Assembly (NCBI GenBank): GCA_002336735.1
Contig: DDER01000032.1
Coordinates: 1-7,541 of the forward strand
Length of the DNA stretch: 7,541 nucleotides
Source: Candidatus Saccharibacteria bacterium UBA1949
GTDB taxonomy: Bacteria > Patescibacteriota > Saccharimonadia > Saccharimonadales > Saccharimonadaceae
Direction: 5' to 3'
Shown here one piece after another: positions 4,704 to 7,541 of the stretch. Position 1 is the stretch's first letter. Each line of letters begins with the position of its first letter. Below the pieces are notes generated by a model, which worked only from the letters and a program-made list of their open reading frames with translations, made no database searches and had not been told where the DNA came from. Position numbers and translations under genes: made by a program.

Positions 4704-4732
4704 TCATGCTTGCGCGAGGCGAGCAAACATGA
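4704..4732 (+). other. intergenic hairpin between the methyltransferase gene and hisS
   Basis: TCATGCTTGC (4704-4713) pairs with GCAAACATGA (4723-4732), 9 of 10 positions, around a 9-nt loop. There is no U-run, so it is not an obvious terminator. It occupies most of the 51-nt gap, ends 17 nt before the hisS ATG, and could be an RNA-processing or stability element. I see no T-box features. Confidence 0.35.
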
Positions 4733-4749
4733 AACAATAGTAATCAATT

Positions 4750-6090
4750 ATGAGTTCATTATCTTCGCAGAGCTACAAAGGTGCAACTGACTGGTATCCG
4801 GAGGATTTTCGCCGGCGCGAGTACGTGTTCAAGATATGGCGTCGGGTCTGCGAGCGATATGGCTACGAGGGATACGATGCGCCGCTGCTCGAACCGCTTG
4901 AAGTTTATGCCGCCAAGAGCGGCCAGGAGTTGGTCTCGGAACAAACGTATCAGTTCATAGATCGAGGCGATCGGCATGTCGCGATTCGCCCAGAGATGAC
5001 GCCGACCGTCAGCCGCATGGTGGCTGCTCGCCGTCAAGAATTGGCGTATCCAGCACGATGGTATAGTATTGCGCAGTTCATGCGCTACGAGCGGCCGCAG
5101 CGGGGGCGAGAGCGCGAGTTTTGGCAGCTTAATGTTGATATATTTGGCAGCGACACTCGCCATGCAGAGGCAGAAATCATCATCATGGGCGATCAGATCA
5201 TGCGTGAATTTGGCGCGCACGATGAGATGTACACTATCAAAATCAACAATCGCAAACTCATCAATTTTATGATGGCGCAGTACCTCGAGCTGGACGCTAT
5301 TCAGTCGCAGCTGATGATCAAGCTTTTTGATCGCAAAAGCAAGATTTCGCCCGAAGTGTTTCGCGACCAAGCAATTGATATATTTGGAGATAGGTCTCAC
5401 GAAGGATTGCAGAAAATCGCGCATCTTCTCGCTGCCAAGACGATGGCGGATCTGCCTGAATCGATTCGCGATAGTAGTGCCGTGCGCGAAGTTCAAGAGC
5501 TATTCACGCTTCTTGAGCGGGCTGGCGTCAAGAACGTTGTCTTCGATATTACGCTGATGCGGGGACTTGATTATTATACCGGTACTGTGTTTGAATTTTT
5601 TGATATGCATCCTGAGAATCGCCGCTCACTGTTTGGCGGTGGACGCTACGACGGACTAGTAGGTCTTTTTGGGGCAGAGCCGCTCGCCGCGGTTGGCATG
5701 GCGCCTGGCCTGACGCCAATGATGCTATTTCTCGAGTCGCATAAGCTGATGCCTCTTGTGCCTTCGACGACAGAAGTCTACATGATTATTCTAGGAGATG
5801 CCATGCGCGGCGCTCAGAAGCTTGCCGATCAACTGCGCACCGAAGGCGTGCGAGTAGAAGTAGATTTCACGGGGCGCAAGCTCGACCGTCAGATCAAAAC
5901 AGCGGTCAAAAAGCAAATTCCCTATATGCTATTTGTCGGTGACGAGGAGCTTTCTCATGAGATTTACTCGCTCAAAGACACGCAAAACAGCACAGAGCAC
6001 AAGCTTAGTTTTGAGCGCATCGTCTCTACGATCAAAGATCGCCGCCGTCGACCCAGTCAAGATGACGAGCTAGACAAGCTCCAGGATTGA
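4750..6090 (+). CDS. hisS: histidyl-tRNA synthetase
   Basis: Class II synthetase that charges tRNA-His with histidine. The 446 aa are of normal length. It shows a motif 1 region (GATDWYPEDF, 11-20), RPEMTPTVSRM (80-90), motif 2 (MRYERPQRGREREFWQLNVD, 111-130), the HisRS-specific HisA motif LMRGLDYYTGTVFEF (269-283) with R271, and HisB GGGRYDGLV (296-304). The C-terminal anticodon-binding domain follows (about 341-430), with a charged tail. The oddity is motif 3: AVGMAPGLTPMML (314-326), where most HisRS have GLER, so the usual Glu-Arg pair is Thr-Pro at 322-323. The start has no Shine-Dalgarno sequence and only a poor -10 (AATAGT, 4736-4741), so read-through from the methyltransferase gene is likely. 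It ends with TGA TAG TAG in tandem. Confidence 0.96.
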   Translation: MSSLSSQSYKGATDWYPEDFRRREYVFKIWRRVCERYGYEGYDAPLLEPLEVYAAKSGQELVSEQTYQFIDRGDRHVAIRPEMTPTVSRMVAARRQELAYPARWYSIAQFMRYERPQRGREREFWQLNVDIFGSDTRHAEAEIIIMGDQIMREFGAHDEMYTIKINNRKLINFMMAQYLELDAIQSQLMIKLFDRKSKISPEVFRDQAIDIFGDRSHEGLQKIAHLLAAKTMADLPESIRDSSAVREVQELFTLLERAGVKNVVFDITLMRGLDYYTGTVFEFFDMHPENRRSLFGGGRYDGLVGLFGAEPLAAVGMAPGLTPMMLFLESHKLMPLVPSTTEVYMIILGDAMRGAQKLADQLRTEGVRVEVDFTGRKLDRQIKTAVKKQIPYMLFVGDEELSHEIYSLKDTQNSTEHKLSFERIVSTIKDRRRRPSQDDELDKLQD

Positions 6091-6107
6091 TAGTAGCCTA
6101 AAAATTG

Positions 6108-6145
6108 CCATACACCAAGTAACTTTGTGTATTGGATGATTTTTT
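6108..6145 (+). terminator. weak intrinsic terminator after hisS
   Basis: ATACAC (6110-6115) and GTGTAT (6127-6132) pair. An inner AAG/CTT pair lies beyond a C-T mismatch, and an outer CC/GG pair beyond a bulge. T6 stands at 6140-6145, 7 nt after the core stem, so termination is probably partial. The right arm contains the -35 candidate of tig. Confidence 0.5.
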
Positions 6146-6161
6146 GCTACACTGTGACAAT
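6125..6161 (+). promoter_or_regulatory. promoter of tig, near-leaderless
   Basis: TTGTGT (6125-6130), a 17-bp spacer and TACACT (6148-6153) are followed by 8 nt and the ATG at 6162. The spacing again puts the transcript start at or beside the start codon. There is no Shine-Dalgarno sequence before the ATG. Confidence 0.6.
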
Positions 6162-7451
6162 ATGAAAACTTCTGTAAAACACCTCTCTGACACCAAAGTA
6201 CTCATCACGCTCACGATCGATAGCGACGAATTAAAAGACGCCGAGCTCGTAGCCGCCAAGGCGCTCGCAAAAGATCTCAAGATTGCAGGTTTTCGAAAAG
6301 GCAAAGTGCCTATCAAGGTTGCGTTGAAACATCTTGATGAGCAAACCCTGGCAAATCACACGCTCGAAGTGGCGGTCAACAAAGCAATCGCGCTTGCATT
6401 TGACAAGCACAGTCTCCAGCCTCTTGCTAACCCAGATGTCCAGCTCAAAAAATATGTGCCTCATCAATCCGCAGAAGTCACAGCCGAAGCAGAGATATTT
6501 CCAAAAGTGAGTCTCGGCAAATACGACAAGCTCAAACCTCTCAAACTCGCCGACAAGATCACGACCGACGAAATCGATACGGTGATCGATACTATTTGCA
6601 GTCAGATGGCAGAGAAAAAAGAAGTAGTGCGAGCCGCCAAGCTAGGCGACGAAGTAGTGATTGATTTTGTGGGCAGAGTCGACGGCGAGGCATTCGAGGG
6701 CGGTACGGCCACCGGCCACACATTGACACTAGGCTCAGGTTCATTTATTCCCGGCTTTGAGGACGGTGTCGTCGGTCACAAAGTCGGCAAAACATTTGAT
6801 GTCAAAGTGGACTTCCCCGCAGATTATCACGCCGAACATCTCAAGGCGAAGCCAGCGGTATTTGAAACAACGATTGCGGCTATTCGTGAAGTCGTACCTG
6901 CCGAGCTGTCCGATGAGCTGGCTGCAAAGGTTGGTCCATTTACCAGCAAAGATGAGTTGATCGAAGACATCAAGCGCGAACTGACGGCGCGAAAAGAGCG
7001 TGAAAATCACGAGAAAATTCGTGAAGACCTAATCCGTCAATTAATCGACAAAAGCACCGTGCCAATACCAGAGGTGCTCAAACAAGCTCAGATGCGTTCA
7101 GTCGAACAAGATATGACACAAAACGTCACCTACAGCGGCAAGAGTATCGATGATTATCTGAAATCTCAAGGATATGACACCAAAGAAGCGTGGCTCACGA
7201 AAGAAGTCGAGCCAGCAGCTGAGCTGCGTATCAAGGCCGGTATGGTCCTCGCCGAATTGTCGCGAGAGCTTCAGATAAGCGTCAGTGATGAAGAGGTAAC
7301 AACCCGTGTTGATATGCTAAGACAACAATATGCCAACAATCCTGACATGGCGAAGCAGCTCGATGAGCCGCAAGTCCAGCGCGAGATTGCCAATCGTATT
7401 CTCACCGACAAGACGATCGACCATCTGGTTGAGCTCAATACCAAACAGTAG
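6162..7451 (+). CDS. tig: trigger factor
   Basis: Ribosome-associated chaperone and peptidyl-prolyl isomerase that meets nascent chains at the exit tunnel. The 429 aa match the family's usual length. The N-terminal ribosome-binding domain carries the signature loop GFRKGKVP (43-50). An FKBP-type PPIase domain spans about 161-245 (GDEVVIDFVGRVDG, then LGSGSFIPGFEDGVVG). The C-terminal helical cradle runs from about 246 to the end and is rich in Lys and Glu. All three domains are present and unbroken. A TTG at 6132 would add 10 residues but lies inside the promoter, so I use ATG 6162. It follows hisS after 71 nt and has its own promoter. The stop lies in a short dyad (AGTAGG-C-CCTACT, 7447-7459) without a U-run. 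Confidence 0.96.
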   Translation: MKTSVKHLSDTKVLITLTIDSDELKDAELVAAKALAKDLKIAGFRKGKVPIKVALKHLDEQTLANHTLEVAVNKAIALAFDKHSLQPLANPDVQLKKYVPHQSAEVTAEAEIFPKVSLGKYDKLKPLKLADKITTDEIDTVIDTICSQMAEKKEVVRAAKLGDEVVIDFVGRVDGEAFEGGTATGHTLTLGSGSFIPGFEDGVVGHKVGKTFDVKVDFPADYHAEHLKAKPAVFETTIAAIREVVPAELSDELAAKVGPFTSKDELIEDIKRELTARKERENHEKIREDLIRQLIDKSTVPIPEVLKQAQMRSVEQDMTQNVTYSGKSIDDYLKSQGYDTKEAWLTKEVEPAAELRIKAGMVLAELSRELQISVSDEEVTTRVDMLRQQYANNPDMAKQLDEPQVQREIANRILTDKTIDHLVELNTKQ

Positions 7452-7469
7452 GCCCTACTAAGGTTAATG

Positions 7470-7498
7470 TTGCACGAACAGCGAGTGTGTGTTATAAT
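7470..7498 (+). promoter_or_regulatory. strong extended -10 promoter for a gene beyond the window
   Basis: TTGCAC (7470-7475), a 17-bp spacer and TATAAT (7493-7498) are preceded by TGT (7490-7492), giving an extended -10, TGTTATAAT. The predicted start is near 7505. No ATG follows before the window ends, so here a leader of at least about 35 nt is expected, unlike the leaderless genes upstream. Confidence 0.75.
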
Positions 7499-7506
7499 AT
7501 ACTTAA

Positions 7507-7541
7507 TCCTCCGCACCCCACCCGCAACCCCCAACTGCAAC
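7507..7541 (+). other. C-rich start of the downstream transcript
   Basis: The stretch after the promoter is dominated by C, with runs of CCTCC, CCCC, CCC and CCCCC. The opposite strand therefore has runs of five, three and four G and a GGAGG, which could form an imperfect G-quadruplex on the template. The function is unknown and the feature is cut by the window edge. Confidence 0.3.

Noticed and set aside
4699..4749. T-box riboswitch before hisS
   Set aside because: The gap is only 51 nt. It lacks a T-box sequence, a specifier loop and a terminator.
4759..5496. 245-codon minus-strand ORF inside hisS
   Set aside because: It is an antisense shadow of a well-conserved synthetase. Its length is explained by the codon use of hisS.
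6132..6161. TTG start adding 10 residues to trigger factor
   Set aside because: It lies in the promoter spacer, and the added residues do not resemble the trigger factor N-terminus.

Overview
The window looks like a chromosomal segment of a bacterium with a small, compact genome. It uses the standard code: TGA and TAA both act as stops. My best guess is Candidatus Saccharibacteria or a related Patescibacteria (CPR) lineage. The guess rests on a CofE-like ligase without any other F420 gene, a HisRS with a divergent motif 3, and a compact run of housekeeping genes whose TATAAT boxes lie 7-8 nt from the start codon. It is an inference, not a database match.

Layout. Positions 1-135 are probably the edge of an unidentified gene. 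Positions 136-231 hold the alr control region: a perfect dyad where a -35 box should be, then a TATAAT box 7 nt before the ATG. alanine racemase (alr, 232-1374, +) follows and ends at an intrinsic terminator. Positions 1375-3415 form a minus-strand accessory island with three unrecognised genes. The first is a 72-aa protein with its own near-consensus promoter and terminator. The other two are adjacent genes for small secreted proteins with signal peptides, preceded by good Shine-Dalgarno sequences. A 15-bp perfect inverted repeat brackets this secreted pair and a 17-bp U-less hairpin closes it. From 3416 on comes a plus-strand housekeeping run: a CofE-like gamma-glutamyl ligase overlapping a SpoU/TrmH RNA methyltransferase by ATGA, then histidyl-tRNA synthetase (hisS), then trigger factor (tig) from its own promoter. 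The last 50 bases carry a strong extended -10 promoter for a gene beyond the window.

How it fits together. alr supplies D-alanine for peptidoglycan. The TrmH-family enzyme, HisS and Tig serve RNA modification, translation and nascent-chain folding. The CofE-like enzyme has no visible F420 partner, so its acceptor is unknown. The island differs from its surroundings in strand, in base composition (about 60% GC in two 60-nt blocks counted by hand, against roughly 32-50% in alr and 53-57% in hisS) and in translation signals: leadered with Shine-Dalgarno for the secreted pair, apparently leaderless for alr, cofE-like and tig. The secreted pair and its repeated control motifs are the best candidate here for something undescribed.

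I saw no tRNA, rRNA, CRISPR array or transposase gene.
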